Shown in pieces: positions 32,496 through 42,705 of a stretch of DNA of 52,353 nucleotides. How positions within the stretch are numbered: position 1 is the first letter of the stretch; every line of letters starts with the position of its first letter. A program made the translations under genes and the position numbers. Origin of the DNA: Clostridia bacterium (GTDB lineage: Bacteria; Bacillota; Clostridia; Christensenellales; DTU072); contig JAFTZC010000035.1 of NCBI GenBank assembly GCA_017461065.1, forward strand, positions 1 to 52,353, given 5' to 3'. Below the pieces are notes generated by a model. It searched no databases, was not told the DNA's origin, and saw nothing but the letters and a program-made list of their open reading frames with translations.

Positions 32496-35123
32496 ATGGA
32501 TCTCCCCAAGAATTTTGAACCACAAAGTTTTGAAAATGAAATATATTCCGAATGGGAATCAAAAGGTTATTTCCGTCCGGAAGTAGACCACGACAAGACT
32601 CCGTTTTCTATCGTAATACCACCACCAAACATTACGGGACAACTTCATATGGGTCACGCCCTTAATAATACCATCCAAGATATTATTATTCGCCACAAGC
32701 GTATGCAAGGCTATTCTACGTTGTGGCTACCGGGTACCGACCACGCAAGTATTGCAACCGAAGTAAAAATCGTTGACAAGCTCCGTGAGGAAGGTTTGGA
32801 TAAGGAAACTATCGGCAGAGAAGAATTTCTAAAGCGCGCATACGAATGGAAGGCTACTTATGGCGGTAAAATCGTAAAGCAACTTCGTAGACTCGGTTCA
32901 TCTTGCGACTGGTCAAGAGAAGCATTTACGATGGATGAGCGTTGTTCAAAAGCCGTTAGAGAAGTATTTGTTAACCTTTACCGCAAGGGCCTTATTTATC
33001 AAGGAAGCCGTATTATAAACTGGTGTCCCCATTGCGAAACTGCTCTTTCCGATGCAGAGGTTGAATACGATGAAAAAGCAGGCTTCCTTTGGCATATCCG
33101 TTATCCTTATGCGGACGGCTCAGGATATTTGATTATAGCTACTACCCGTCCCGAAACTTTGCTTGGTGATACTGCCGTTGCAGTTAACCCCAAAGACCCA
33201 AGATATACCGATAAGATCGGCAAGATGCTCAAACTTCCTTTGACTGATAGGGAAATTCCAATAGTAGCTGACGACTACGTTGAACTTGACTTTGGTACCG
33301 GTTGCGTAAAGATTACCCCCGCCCACGATCCTAACGACTTTGAAGTTGGTCTAAGACATAATCTTGAAGTTATTAGGATTATGGACGATTCCGGCGTTAT
33401 CAACGAAAACGGTTTTGCATACGTTGGACTCGATAGAGATGAAGCTCGCAAGAAAATCGTTGAAGATCTTGAAAAGCTTGGTCTTATGGAAAAAATCGAG
33501 CCATATACCCATAACGTAGGCGAATGTTATCGCTGTAAGGCTGTCGTTGAGCCCATCGTAAGCAAGCAATGGTTTGTTAAGATGGACGAGCTTGCACGCC
33601 CTGCAATCAAGGTGGTTAGAGATAACAAGATCAGCTTTATTCCCGAAAGATTTTCCAAGACCTACTTCAATTGGATGGAAAACATCAAGGATTGGTGTAT
33701 CTCACGTCAACTATGGTGGGGACATAGAATTCCTGCTTGGTATTGCCCTGAGTGTGGTGAGGTTATCGTAGAAAAGGAAGATCCAACTTGCTGTCCAAAG
33801 TGTGGATGCAAGGAAATCCACCAAGACGAAGACGTTCTTGATACTTGGTTCAGCTCGGCTCTATGGCCTTTCTCAACCTTAGGTTATCCCGATAATACTG
33901 AGGATTTGAATTACTTCTATCCCACCAACGTATTGGTTACCGCTTACGATATTATCTTCTTCTGGGTAGCAAGGATGATTTTCTCAGGCTTAGAGCATAT
34001 GGGACAAATCCCATTCCCCGAAGTCCTTATCCACGGTATAGTTAGAGATGCTAAGGGTAGGAAGATGTCCAAGTCGCTTGGCAATGGTATCGATCCACTC
34101 GAGCTAATCGATAAGTATGGCGCAGACGCACTTCGCTTCTCACTTACTACGGGCGTAGCACCTGGCAGCGATATTAGATTCTCCGAAGATAAGATCGAGC
34201 CTTCACGTAATTTCTTAAATAAATTATGGAATGCGTCACGTTTTGTTCTTATGAATAGTGAAGGCAAAGTTTTACCAAAAATCGGTAGCTTCAGATACAC
34301 TCCGGCTGATAAGTGGATTTTGTACAAGCTTAACAAGGTGACGAGAGAAGTTAATAATTATCTCAAGAAATATGAACTTGGTATGGCTAACGCAGCATTG
34401 TACGATTTCATTTGGTCTGATTTCTGTGATTGGTATATCGAGCTAACAAAGCCTGCTCTTTACTCAGATAACGAAAAGGCTAAGTGTGAAACCCTTGCAG
34501 TCCTTACCTACGTACTAAAGCAAATCCTAAAGCTTATGCATCCCTTCACTCCTTTCATCACCGAACGTATTTGGAAGGAATGTGGCGAAGAATCCACCAT
34601 TATGCTTGCCGAGTACCCTGCATACAGCAAGAAGCATAACTTCGTAGAAGACTTTAACAAGTTTGAATCTATCAAGGAAATTATTCGTTCCGTACGTAAC
34701 CTACGTGCCGAAATGGACGTTCCCGTATCAAAGAAGCTCAATCTTTACGTTGTAACCAACGATCAAAGATACGTTGCTAAAAATGCATCGTACGTTATGA
34801 AACTCGCTAACGTTGAAGCGGTTAATTTCGTAGCATCTAAAGCCGACGTAACGGAAAAGAGTGTATCTATCGTTGCAAGCGAATCTGAAGTTTATATCCC
34901 ACTTGGAGAGCTTGTTGACGTTGAAAAGGAAATGCAACGTCTTAGCAAGGAGCTCAAGGTTATGGAAGGGGAAATCAAGCGTAGCGAAGGTATGCTCAAC
35001 AATCCCGGCTTCGTAGCAAAAGCTCCCAAGCAGCTCATTGAAAACGAAAAGGCTAAGTTGCAAGCTAATAGCGAAAAGAAAGCAAAACTTCTTGAACGCA
35101 TTGAAGAACTCAAAAATATGTAA
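32496..35123 (+). CDS. valS: Valine-tRNA ligase
   Basis: An 875-residue class I synthetase of typical length. [13 protein letters not shown] contains the HIGH site (51-54); the editing domain has [14 protein letters not shown]; a zinc ribbon (W-Y-C-P-E-C-G and C-C-P-K-C-G) lies near residue 410-430; [11 protein letters not shown] precedes the KMSKS loop (523-527). A C-terminal coiled coil (about 805-875) contacts the tRNA. It charges tRNA-Val and edits threonyl adducts. The upstream gap is too short for a T-box. Confidence 0.98.
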   Translation: MDLPKNFEPQSFENEIYSEWESKGYFRPEVDHDKTPFSIVIPPPNITGQLHMGHALNNTIQDIIIRHKRMQGYSTLWLPGTDHASIATEVKIVDKLREEGLDKETIGREEFLKRAYEWKATYGGKIVKQLRRLGSSCDWSREAFTMDERCSKAVREVFVNLYRKGLIYQGSRIINWCPHCETALSDAEVEYDEKAGFLWHIRYPYADGSGYLIIATTRPETLLGDTAVAVNPKDPRYTDKIGKMLKLPLTDREIPIVADDYVELDFGTGCVKITPAHDPNDFEVGLRHNLEVIRIMDDSGVINENGFAYVGLDRDEARKKIVEDLEKLGLMEKIEPYTHNVGECYRCKAVVEPIVSKQWFVKMDELARPAIKVVRDNKISFIPERFSKTYFNWMENIKDWCISRQLWWGHRIPAWYCPECGEVIVEKEDPTCCPKCGCKEIHQDEDVLDTWFSSALWPFSTLGYPDNTEDLNYFYPTNVLVTAYDIIFFWVARMIFSGLEHMGQIPFPEVLIHGIVRDAKGRKMSKSLGNGIDPLELIDKYGADALRFSLTTGVAPGSDIRFSEDKIEPSRNFLNKLWNASRFVLMNSEGKVLPKIGSFRYTPADKWILYKLNKVTREVNNYLKKYELGMANAALYDFIWSDFCDWYIELTKPALYSDNEKAKCETLAVLTYVLKQILKLMHPFTPFITERIWKECGEESTIMLAEYPAYSKKHNFVEDFNKFESIKEIIRSVRNLRAEMDVPVSKKLNLYVVTNDQRYVAKNASYVMKLANVEAVNFVASKADVTEKSVSIVASESEVYIPLGELVDVEKEMQRLSKELKVMEGEIKRSEGMLNNPGFVAKAPKQLIENEKAKLQANSEKKAKLLERIEELKNM

Positions 35124-35140
35124 TAAGCCTTAAATTGTTT

Positions 35141-35186
35141 TATAATTCGCCTCTCTTTATGCGGTAGTATGAAGAGAGGTTTTTTT
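35141..35186 (+). promoter_or_regulatory. minD -10 element and RBS-bearing terminator-like hairpin
   Basis: TATAAT (35141-35146) has no good -35 at 17 bp. CCTCTCTT (35150-35157) pairs with AAGAGAGG (35172-35179) around a 14-nt loop, then seven T end exactly at the ATG (35187). The 3' arm supplies GAGAGG as ribosome-binding site. The predicted start near 35153 would cut the 5' arm short. The layout repeats that of pgsA. Confidence 0.65.
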
Positions 35187-35951
35187 ATGGCAAAAATTTA
35201 TCTTGTGGCATCAGGAAAGGGCGGTGTCGGCAAAACGACGATATGTGCTAATCTTGGTATAGCATATGCAAAAGACGGATATAACGTAATATTGGTAGAC
35301 GGAGATATTGGGCTAAACAATTTAGACGTAACCTTAGGGGTAGAAGATAGGATACGTTACGATATAGTCGACGTTTTAGAAGGCAAGGCAAAGCTAAATC
35401 AAGCCCTTATTGCAATGGATGGTCTTAAGAATCTAAGGTTGCTTCCATCATCCAAAGTTAACGTGTCTGAAAGGATACGTACGCCTATGTTTAAAAAGGT
35501 AGTGGACGAGTTATCCGAGCAAGCTGACTATATATTTATAGATGCACCTGCCGGCATAGAATACGGATTTCATAGGTGCGCTACCGCATCTCAACAAGCA
35601 ATAATAGTTACGACACCACATATTAGCGCAATCAAAGATGCAGACAAGGCGATAGCTACTCTTTCAACTTATTCCTTAAAGGGAATAGGAATAGTAGTAA
35701 ATAGAGTAAGACAGGATTTAGTCGACAAGGGAGAAGTGCTTGATGCCGAAAGCATAGCCGATTTACTAAGATGTCCGTTATATGGGGTAATTCCAGAGAG
35801 TGATAGGATAGGTATATATTCGGTTGTTGAAGGGCGTGGGCGCGACAAAGCAAGGTTTGCGTACGACCAATTAAAAGATAATCTTATACGTGGAGTTATG
35901 ATAAATAAAAGAGTAAAATCCAAGGGGATTTTAGGGAGATTGTTTGGATGA
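35187..35951 (+). CDS. minD: Septum site-determining ATPase MinD
   Basis: A 254-residue ParA/MinD ATPase that, on the membrane, recruits the division inhibitor and restricts FtsZ to midcell. The deviant Walker A is G-K-G-G-V-G-K-T (10-17 region), then V-D-G-D-I-G-L-N-N-L-D and D-A-P-A-G-I-E. The C-terminal membrane-targeting helix K-S-K-G-I-L-G-R-L-F-G is present. An upstream ATG at 35169 would place seven codons inside the terminator hairpin, so ATG 35187 is preferred. minE overlaps by 4 bp; minC is not in the window. Confidence 0.96.
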   Translation: MAKIYLVASGKGGVGKTTICANLGIAYAKDGYNVILVDGDIGLNNLDVTLGVEDRIRYDIVDVLEGKAKLNQALIAMDGLKNLRLLPSSKVNVSERIRTPMFKKVVDELSEQADYIFIDAPAGIEYGFHRCATASQQAIIVTTPHISAIKDADKAIATLSTYSLKGIGIVVNRVRQDLVDKGEVLDAESIADLLRCPLYGVIPESDRIGIYSVVEGRGRDKARFAYDQLKDNLIRGVMINKRVKSKGILGRLFG

Positions 35952-36187
35952 AAAAAGAAAAGCAAGGCAACGTTACTTACGAGCGTTTAAATAAGTCGAT
36001 TGGTCAAGATATCCGACCATCCGAAGCTGTGGAAAAAATGCTAATAAATGATATAGAAAGAGTGCTAAAGAGCTATTTCATATACCAAACCGATGACTTT
36101 AAAAGCCTATTTATCGATAATGGAGTAAATCAAGAATTTACGTTTACTTTAAAATATAGTCGATTTAAGGACGTAAAAGTTCTTTAA
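35948..36187 (+). CDS. minE: MinE-like cell division topological specificity factor
   Basis: A 79-residue protein overlapping minD by ATGA. The layout fits MinE: a short N-terminal segment with Y-E-R-L-N-K-S-I, a central helix M-L-I-N-D-I-E-R-V-L-K-S-Y-F (comparable to L-R-x-D-I-L-x-V-I-x-K-Y in MinE) and a C-terminal beta strand segment E-F-T-F-T-L-K-Y-S. It would stimulate MinD ATPase and drive pole-to-pole dynamics. Similarity is moderate and position next to minD carries much of the weight. Its 3' end overlaps the convergent protease gene by 23 bp. Confidence 0.75.
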   Translation: MKKEKQGNVTYERLNKSIGQDIRPSEAVEKMLINDIERVLKSYFIYQTDDFKSLFIDNGVNQEFTFTLKYSRFKDVKVL

Positions 36188-36995
36188 GAGCAATGTGAAT
36201 ATTATTGTTTTGAGCAAGGTGTAATATTTCTTTTTCGTTAAGTTTTGCAATTGGTTCATAGTTATCGTTTACTATCTCAAACGTTAGCTCCGTGTTTGGC
36301 TTAATTTGTCTAACGAGTCTGATTAGCTTAAGATTATAATGAACTATTATGCTGCGTTTCTCTATAGGTACGTCCATTTTTTTATTAACTATGCAGTTGT
36401 CGCAAATATGCTTGTAAGTTTCGCTTTCACTGCCACCGATGCTTGAAATATAAATGGTTGCACATATTATTCCAAGTGATAAGTTGGGCTTAAAGAAGAA
36501 ACTTGACAAAAACAGTATGCCTAAAACTCCGCTTATAACGATACCAATACTTTTTAATAATTTTACGATTTTTAGTTTATTTTTTGCAATTGCTATTATA
36601 ATCCTTGCCCCGTCGAGCGGAAATATGGGGAGCAAGTTGAAAAATCCTAACCCAAGAGAAGCGTCAAAGATAATTTTCGTATAACTATACGTTGCCGGCA
36701 TAATCCACCACAGTGCAAGCAATATTATACAAAGAATAAAGTTCATAAGTGGTCCTGCAAATGCGATTTTAATACCGGCATTTTCGCTAAAATCGCTTTC
36801 TCCCGAGAGCATTGCACCATAGGGCATTAAGTTTAAGGTGTCGAGATAATATCCTTCGTTGTATGCAGCACGGGCGTGTGCCCATTCGTGGATGGCTATC
36901 GAAAACAAGCCTGCAATAAGGAGTAAATACTCGTTTTGCAACACCATAATTATTGCGAACACCCAAAAAGTAGGGTGAATTTTTATTTTTAGCAT
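36165..36995 (-). CDS. Site-2 protease, SpoIVFB-like (peptidase M50)
   Basis: A 276-residue intramembrane zinc metalloprotease. The catalytic HExxH is H36-E-W-A-H40 inside a transmembrane helix; A-F-A-G-P-L-M-N follows and the second metal site is P-I-F-P-L-D-G-A-R-I. A cytoplasmic C-terminal domain of about 100 residues resembles the CBS-like end of SpoIVFB. SpoIVFB cleaves pro-sigma-K late in sporulation. In Bacillus minCD lies near spoIVFAB, and the same neighbourhood is seen here; a SpoIVFA gene is not evident next to it. The exact substrate is inferred. Confidence 0.88.
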   Translation of the reverse strand: MLKIKIHPTFWVFAIIMVLQNEYLLLIAGLFSIAIHEWAHARAAYNEGYYLDTLNLMPYGAMLSGESDFSENAGIKIAFAGPLMNFILCIILLALWWIMPATYSYTKIIFDASLGLGFFNLLPIFPLDGARIIIAIAKNKLKIVKLLKSIGIVISGVLGILFLSSFFFKPNLSLGIICATIYISSIGGSESETYKHICDNCIVNKKMDVPIEKRSIIVHYNLKLIRLVRQIKPNTELTFEIVNDNYEPIAKLNEKEILHLAQNNNIHIALKELLRP

Positions 36996-37069
36996 ATAAA
37001 AAGATATTCAAATTGCGCATTATTATGCACGTTACGTGCTTGCGTGAAATAAAATGTTATAAATGCATC

Positions 37070-37098
37070 TTGAATAAACTTAAGTTATATGATAAACT
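37070..37098 (+). promoter_or_regulatory. Promoter of the MFS transporter gene
   Basis: TTGAAT (37070-37075), 17 bp and TAAACT (37093-37098), about 27 bp before the ATG at 37126 with GAGGAG in between. Confidence 0.5.
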
Positions 37099-37125
37099 AT
37101 ACATAGTACTAATGAGGAGCAAGGG

Positions 37126-38889
37126 ATGAGCAAAAAAGATATATTGATTGGTAAGCTCAAAACGCTTTTTGCTGACATAAAAGAACATTGGGCAACCCCA
37201 CCAGAAGGCAAGTACGTTCCCTATAAAGAATACAAAGACATTTTTGTTGCGGTAGGCAGTAACTATACTGCATCTAAGTCGTTGGAATACATATTTTTTG
37301 GCGCCGGTTGCTACCTAATGATGTATCATTATAAGCTCCCATATCTAACGTATTCCATTATTGGTATCATTAATATGCCTCTCAACTACATTTGGTCGTT
37401 GATATGGTGGTACGTGTGTGATAACCTTGCAAATCTGCCCAAAAAGACGGAATATAAGCTGTTTGGTTTGTATATTTCGCTTATTGCCATAGGCTTAGGA
37501 CTAATTATAGGCGACATATCTCAACTATTTGACCAGTCGGGTACGTTTATAACCTATATGAACGGATTAGAGGGAATAAACGCAAGCTCGGCTTTTAAGA
37601 TTTTAGGCACACATATTTTATATTCAGGTTGGGTAGGCGCTCGTAATATTTTCTGGCGTAAGATACTTGTTCCTAAATTTGGTAGATATAAATATTCCTT
37701 ATATTGTGACTATATTCCAAAATGTGTCGTAATCATTTTGATTGGTTGGCTACCTATTTACAATATTCCGGACGTAGTCACTCGCGTGTGGGTAACCAAC
37801 TTAATGTTTGCCGTTTATAACGTATTTGGTTTTGGCAACTGTTTGGAAACGTGCACCCAAAACATCAGCCCAAACTTGGAAGAAAGAATAAAAGTAAGAA
37901 GCTATCCAATAAAGTTTTCACACGTTTTCCACTCGATTATGGCGTTTATTATTCCAATTATCATCGGTGCCTTGAGATACGAGTGGGCAGATATCAACGT
38001 ATTTAGATTTGTTATACCGGCTCTATTTATAACGTCAGCAACTCTTACGATGATTTTTGCAAGTAGGGTAACCGAGCGTATTCCACAACCACCGATAGAG
38101 AAAAAAGTTCACATCAAGTTCTGGGATGGCATTTTCGGCGTACTTGCCAATAAATATAAATGGATAAATACTATCGTTGGTTTAATAGACGCACTTGGCA
38201 ACGGTATGCTTGCTTTTACGACCGTACTATATCTCTATACCTTTAGGTTGAGTGGCTTGAGCTATGCTTTGATCGTTGCGCTTGTATCGTTCGCCGGCAC
38301 TCCACCGGACCTTTTAACACCTTTCTTTATGAAACGATTTACCTATAAGCAAATGATGATTTTCTATCAATTATCAAGGGCAATCGGTAACGTAGTTATC
38401 ATTTGTGCCATCGTTTTCTTGGGCGAACATTTGATACTAAGTGGAACTATATGTATAATCGCGCTGTTCTTAATGGAGATGACCAAGACCGTTCCAACTT
38501 CGTTTGGTCACGATATGAACGTTAGAATAAACGACTATCAAATGTATTTGTCCGGCGAGCGGTTGGAAAGCTTTTCGGGTATATTCGGTTGGTTTACCGG
38601 CCCAATAACGTCATTCGTTAGTTTGATTATTCCGCTAATGCTATTGCAATTTGGTTTTAATAGCAACTGGGACGTATTGTTCATCGACGATTCCCGTGTT
38701 AAAATCATTGTAATACCACTTGCAATAGACCTTGTAGGTTTCTTATTGATGACTATCCCATATTTCTTCTGGGATTACGATAGCAAAAAGCAAAACGCGG
38801 TTATGGAAGTCCTTAAGAAAAGGGCGGAAGTCACCGCACGTCAGTCGGAAGAGGCAGGCGAAAAAGTACATAGCACCTTTATTGGATAG
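37126..38889 (+). CDS. Major facilitator superfamily transporter
   Basis: A 587-residue polytopic membrane protein with about 12 hydrophobic segments, starting near residue 45 (S-L-E-Y-I-F-F-G-A-G-C-Y-L-M-M-Y). A soluble N-terminal 40 residues and a basic C-terminal tail are longer than usual. The pattern of a non-PTS sugar carrier of the GPH/MFS type fits best, and an alpha-galactosidase gene two genes downstream suggests a galactoside substrate (inference). No ATP-binding motif is present. A leucine-rich-repeat protein gene follows at once. Confidence 0.8.
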   Translation: MSKKDILIGKLKTLFADIKEHWATPPEGKYVPYKEYKDIFVAVGSNYTASKSLEYIFFGAGCYLMMYHYKLPYLTYSIIGIINMPLNYIWSLIWWYVCDNLANLPKKTEYKLFGLYISLIAIGLGLIIGDISQLFDQSGTFITYMNGLEGINASSAFKILGTHILYSGWVGARNIFWRKILVPKFGRYKYSLYCDYIPKCVVIILIGWLPIYNIPDVVTRVWVTNLMFAVYNVFGFGNCLETCTQNISPNLEERIKVRSYPIKFSHVFHSIMAFIIPIIIGALRYEWADINVFRFVIPALFITSATLTMIFASRVTERIPQPPIEKKVHIKFWDGIFGVLANKYKWINTIVGLIDALGNGMLAFTTVLYLYTFRLSGLSYALIVALVSFAGTPPDLLTPFFMKRFTYKQMMIFYQLSRAIGNVVIICAIVFLGEHLILSGTICIIALFLMEMTKTVPTSFGHDMNVRINDYQMYLSGERLESFSGIFGWFTGPITSFVSLIIPLMLLQFGFNSNWDVLFIDDSRVKIIVIPLAIDLVGFLLMTIPYFFWDYDSKKQNAVMEVLKKRAEVTARQSEEAGEKVHSTFIG

Positions 38890-38898
38890 GAGATGGAT

Positions 38899-40116
38899 AT
38901 GGAAGAGAACAAAGATAATGTTATGAATACGCAAAACACTTCCGAAGTACCATCTTCCGAAGAAGTGGCTGCAACTGTAGTAGACGTGACTGACGTTTTA
39001 AAAGAAGACGTAATTCAAATCAAGGACGAAGAAGTATGGACCTATCAAGTGCCCGGACTCGCGGCACCGCGCATAGGTAAACCTATCAAATATAAACTGC
39101 TAAAACAAATTGTTTTAGTGGCAATAATCGTCATAGCGGTTATGCTTGCAATCTATTTTAGCATTGCAGCCGTTCAAAAGGACACGTTTGAGTTTGCTAC
39201 GTTGGAGCAAGGCGTCGAGCTAACCAAGTTTAACAACACCGGATATATCAAAGAACTATACGTAGATTATAGCACCGAAATAAAATACACGGCAGGGGAT
39301 AGTAATCCCGAAACAAACTTCTATTTCGTCAAGGATGAGAGCAAACCCGTCGTTTCGATTAGAGAGTATGCTTTTAATTGTGATGAAAAATTAGAAGTTG
39401 TGTACGTAGGAGCTAACGTAAAGTCTATTGACGGCAAATCATTTTATACTTGTAACGCTTTAGAGCGTATTGAAGTAGATGAAGCTAACGAATACTATTG
39501 TGACGTAAACGGAGTGCTTTATAACAAAGATATGACTGAGCTTATTTGTTACCCGATTAAGCATTCTAAATACGTAGCTTTACAAAAGGGTTATGGCGAA
39601 GATATTTCTGAAGACTCAGCAAATTACCAAAGCTACGTCCAAGACGTACTGACGTATAAAATTCCACTTAGTGTAACTAAAATAGGTATGTTGTCGTTCA
39701 ACTATACTGATATTAAATACGTTTATATTTCTGAGTCGGTCAAAACTATCGATAGTATGGCTTTCTTCCGCGGAGAATCTTTAGAAGAAATTATTTCTTA
39801 TAAGGCTGATGGGGGCGAATATAAGTCACTCCCTAATGGTGTCGAATACCTTGGTTCAGATGCTTTCAGCTATTGCCAATCTCTTGATTATATGTTTATT
39901 CCAAAGAGCGTAACTTATATAGGACATCACGCGTTTTGGGATACTGTTTATAAAGAAGATGGTGCGCTAAAAGGCGTAACTGCGATGTATATCGAGCGTG
40001 AAGAAAAGGACTTTAAAAAGAACGTTAAGGCGGGCGATCAATGGCGTCCTAAGTATGATTTCTTGCTATTCAAAAAGAACGTAGACACACACTATGGTGC
40101 GCAAAGACAGGCATAA
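38899..40116 (+). CDS. Membrane-anchored leucine-rich-repeat protein (BspA type)
   Basis: A 405-residue protein. ATG 38899 is chosen over 38893 because AGGAG (38888-38892) is 6 nt before it. An acidic N-terminal region (about 60 residues, cytoplasmic) precedes one transmembrane helix (I-V-L-V-A-I-I-V-I-A-V-M-L-A-I-Y-F, about 75-95). The outer part has BspA-like repeats of the form I-x-x-x-A-F-x-x-C-x-x-L-E-x-V-Y-V-x-x-x-V-K-S-I and L-D-Y-M-F-I-P-K-S-V-T-Y-I-G-H-H-A-F. Such domains bind proteins or surfaces. Whether it works with the transporter is unknown. Confidence 0.83.
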   Translation: MEENKDNVMNTQNTSEVPSSEEVAATVVDVTDVLKEDVIQIKDEEVWTYQVPGLAAPRIGKPIKYKLLKQIVLVAIIVIAVMLAIYFSIAAVQKDTFEFATLEQGVELTKFNNTGYIKELYVDYSTEIKYTAGDSNPETNFYFVKDESKPVVSIREYAFNCDEKLEVVYVGANVKSIDGKSFYTCNALERIEVDEANEYYCDVNGVLYNKDMTELICYPIKHSKYVALQKGYGEDISEDSANYQSYVQDVLTYKIPLSVTKIGMLSFNYTDIKYVYISESVKTIDSMAFFRGESLEEIISYKADGGEYKSLPNGVEYLGSDAFSYCQSLDYMFIPKSVTYIGHHAFWDTVYKEDGALKGVTAMYIEREEKDFKKNVKAGDQWRPKYDFLLFKKNVDTHYGAQRQA

Positions 40117-40125
40117 AAATAGGTC

Positions 40126-40154
40126 TTGCGTTATTTAGTGTTTTAATATATAAT
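40126..40154 (+). promoter_or_regulatory. Promoter of the alpha-galactosidase gene
   Basis: TTGCGT (40126-40131), 17 bp and a perfect TATAAT (40149-40154). GGAGG is at about 40176-40180 before the ATG 40190. The gene thus has its own promoter in addition to any read-through. Confidence 0.65.
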
Positions 40155-40189
40155 AAATAAGTTAAACAAAATTTCGGAGGAAGATATCA

Positions 40190-41851
40190 ATGAAAGAAAG
40201 CAAATTGTACATCAAGTACAAAGTAGCTGGTGTCGTTTATGAAGAAGACCTTTATCAAACTAAGCACTATACGATAGAGGAAACTTGTACGGCTAATAGC
40301 GTTAAATTGGTCCTTATTCCAAAGGAAGAATTAGAGCTTATCTCAGCCGAACTTAATTATTTACATCCAACGAGAAATGGCGAAAGGTTTTATATCAACG
40401 GATATCAAGCTTGGACCACTTCTAAGGAAGTTACCATTGACGACAAACAAAAGGGTATGACCCCGCTAACCAAGTATACGAAGAAGGGCTTTGAGCTTGC
40501 CGCTCTTTCAGGTGACTCTAACTTTGTTAAGTACTCCAAGAATGCAGGCGTATTCCATAGCTTTACTTATACCTATTATCGCGTAGAAAACGAAGTTGAA
40601 CTTTACGGATCGTTGAACGAACGCACAGGCTTTACTGTCTTCTATGCAGATATGAATGCCGGCACTTTCAAAATTTCAAAGGACGTCGAAGGTGTTATTG
40701 TTAGCGAGCCATACGAACTTCTTAACGTAAACAAATACGTTGGCGAATACGATAGTGTATTTGACGCATACTTTGCAGACCTAAAGTGTCCTAAGCCACG
40801 TATTGATCATATGGCAGGTTATACAAGCTGGTATAACTATTTCCAAAAGATAGATGAGAAGATTATTTTACGCGACCTTGAAGGTATCCGTAGAGTAAAA
40901 GACTCGGTAAGCATTTTCCAAATCGACGATGGATACGAGCCATACGTAGGTGATTGGCTTGATCCCTCTCCCAAGTTCCCAAATGGTATGAAGTATATTG
41001 CTGACAAGATTCACGATGAAGGTTATCTTGCAGGCATTTGGATTGCTCCGTTTAGTGCTCAACACAACTCACGTCTAACCAAAGAACATCCCGAATGGTT
41101 GTTAAAGCATCCCAACGGCAAACTTCAAACGGGCGTGTTTGCTTGGGGCGGCGCATATACTCTTGATATTTATAACGAAGAAGCTTGTGCATATATGCGT
41201 AACTTCTTTGACGTTATCCTAAACGAGTGGGGATTTGATATGGTTAAGCTTGACTTCTTGTATAGCCAATGCATATACCCAAGAAACGGCAAATCCCGTG
41301 GTCAAATTATGGCAGAAGCTATGGACTTCCTACGCGAATGTGTAGGCGATAAGCTATTACTCGGTTGTGGCGTACCACTTGGCTCTTGCTTCGGCGTAGT
41401 AGACGCTTGCCGTATCAGTTGTGACGTTGACCTTAAGTATAAGGGTAAGTTCTACAATAGACTTGGCATTAACCCCGAACTTCCATCAGCACAAAACGCT
41501 ATGACAAATAGTATCTTCCGTCGTCATTTGGATGGTAGGGCATTCTGTAACGACCCCGACGTATTCTTCCTACGTGACTTCAATCTTACATTCACTATGC
41601 AACAAAAGAAGTTGCTTGCAAAGGTAAACAACCTATTTGGTAACGTACTATTCGTAAGCGATGACGTAGGCAAGTATGGCGATGAAGAAATTGAAATAAT
41701 CAAAAAGGCCTTTGCTAAGTCACAAGCAATGATTATCTCCGCAGAGTATACCGATAAAGACTACGTAACCATCAAGTACCTTGAAAACGGTGAACGCAAG
41801 ACTTTACAGTTCGATATGCTAACAGGCGAAACAAGCTCGGAGCTAATCTAA
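40190..41851 (+). CDS. Alpha-galactosidase, glycoside hydrolase family 36-like
   Basis: A 553-residue retaining glycosidase. The (beta/alpha)8 core shows Q-I-D-D-G-Y-E near 245, D-E-G-Y-L-A-G-I-W-I-A-P-F near 280, the nucleophile in M-V-K-L-D355-F-L-Y and the acid/base in C-R-I-S-C-D412. No signal peptide is present, so it acts in the cytoplasm and would hydrolyse imported alpha-galactosides such as melibiose or raffinose. It is shorter than the 700-residue GH36 enzymes, resembling the compact GH36 forms. The transporter and LRR genes lie upstream. Confidence 0.93.
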   Translation: MKESKLYIKYKVAGVVYEEDLYQTKHYTIEETCTANSVKLVLIPKEELELISAELNYLHPTRNGERFYINGYQAWTTSKEVTIDDKQKGMTPLTKYTKKGFELAALSGDSNFVKYSKNAGVFHSFTYTYYRVENEVELYGSLNERTGFTVFYADMNAGTFKISKDVEGVIVSEPYELLNVNKYVGEYDSVFDAYFADLKCPKPRIDHMAGYTSWYNYFQKIDEKIILRDLEGIRRVKDSVSIFQIDDGYEPYVGDWLDPSPKFPNGMKYIADKIHDEGYLAGIWIAPFSAQHNSRLTKEHPEWLLKHPNGKLQTGVFAWGGAYTLDIYNEEACAYMRNFFDVILNEWGFDMVKLDFLYSQCIYPRNGKSRGQIMAEAMDFLRECVGDKLLLGCGVPLGSCFGVVDACRISCDVDLKYKGKFYNRLGINPELPSAQNAMTNSIFRRHLDGRAFCNDPDVFFLRDFNLTFTMQQKKLLAKVNNLFGNVLFVSDDVGKYGDEEIEIIKKAFAKSQAMIISAEYTDKDYVTIKYLENGERKTLQFDMLTGETSSELI

Positions 41852-41873
41852 AAGAGCAAACAACTCATAACTA

Positions 41874-41898
41874 AGAGAGCCAAACGGCTCTCTTTTTT
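41874..41898 (+). terminator. Terminator after the alpha-galactosidase gene
   Basis: AGAGAGCC (41874-41881) and GGCTCTCT (41886-41893) pair around AAAC, followed by a T-run to 41898. It touches the stop codon of the convergent gene. Confidence 0.9.
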
Positions 41899-42589
41899 AT
41901 TGTCCTAACGCACGTAGCGTGCTAAGCAAGTTTTCGTTTAGTAGCTCCTGATTTTTTATTATGATGTGACTTGGATGCTCTCGCATTGCCGTCAGCAATA
42001 TGTTAGTATCATAATCGCTTGTTAGCGGAATAGGGGATAATATTTTTCCACCTACACAAAGTTTTATTGGTTGTGAGTCGGTTATTGTAACCTTAGGGCA
42101 TACCGAAGACGAAGATACGAAATATGATATTATCTCGTATAGCTCTTCAGTTGAGGATAGGTTACTCGTTAGATTTTTGGATAATTCAAGTAGATTTTGC
42201 CAGCTTGCCTTAAGAGCGTCGAGCCTGAATTCAAAAAGGCTAAGAGGTGCTATGGACTTAAGATTTTTTGCTACTTTTTTAACTTCACTAATCTCCTTTT
42301 CTTTATCCACGCTGAGCAGCGCTCCAATAAATGCAAAAAAATCAAAACTATTGAATTTACTATCCTGTATAAAACTATTTAGAACTCTAAACTTATAAAA
42401 AGTAGTAATAATGTCGGCAATTATGTCAAGCAGTTTATCGTGATATATCGGGTCGATTTTTATTATCAATTTATCGTATTGTTTATAGTTGAAATCTTGT
42501 GCTTCGCAGTCGTCTAAATCTACTATGCAATCATACAAAAATTTTTTCTCGGGTGTATTGTTAGGAATTATTATTTCGTAGCTATCCAT
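41897..42589 (-). CDS. Hypothetical protein
   Basis: A 230-residue soluble protein that I do not recognise. It begins M-D-S-Y-E-I-I-I-P and is alpha-helical in the middle (I-I-A-D-I-I-T-T-F-Y-K-F-R-V-L-N-S-F-I), with a second part rich in Ser and Leu and a closing L-L-T-A-M-R-E-H-P-S-H-I. Its build is vaguely reminiscent of the sporulation protein YtxC, but I see no decisive motif. It stands alone on the minus strand, converging on the alpha-galactosidase gene and diverging from parE. No transmembrane segment is visible. Confidence 0.6.
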   Translation of the reverse strand: MDSYEIIIPNNTPEKKFLYDCIVDLDDCEAQDFNYKQYDKLIIKIDPIYHDKLLDIIADIITTFYKFRVLNSFIQDSKFNSFDFFAFIGALLSVDKEKEISEVKKVAKNLKSIAPLSLFEFRLDALKASWQNLLELSKNLTSNLSSTEELYEIISYFVSSSSVCPKVTITDSQPIKLCVGGKILSPIPLTSDYDTNILLTAMREHPSHIIIKNQELLNENLLSTLRALGQ

Positions 42590-42705
42590 ACCCTTAATTA
42601 TATGTAAAACGCATTTAATAATGCACCGACACTTTTACAATTGTTGTTAGGCTGGTGCAATTTCGTTACACCTTTTTATTATATAAAATTTTAAAATCCA
42701 AAATA

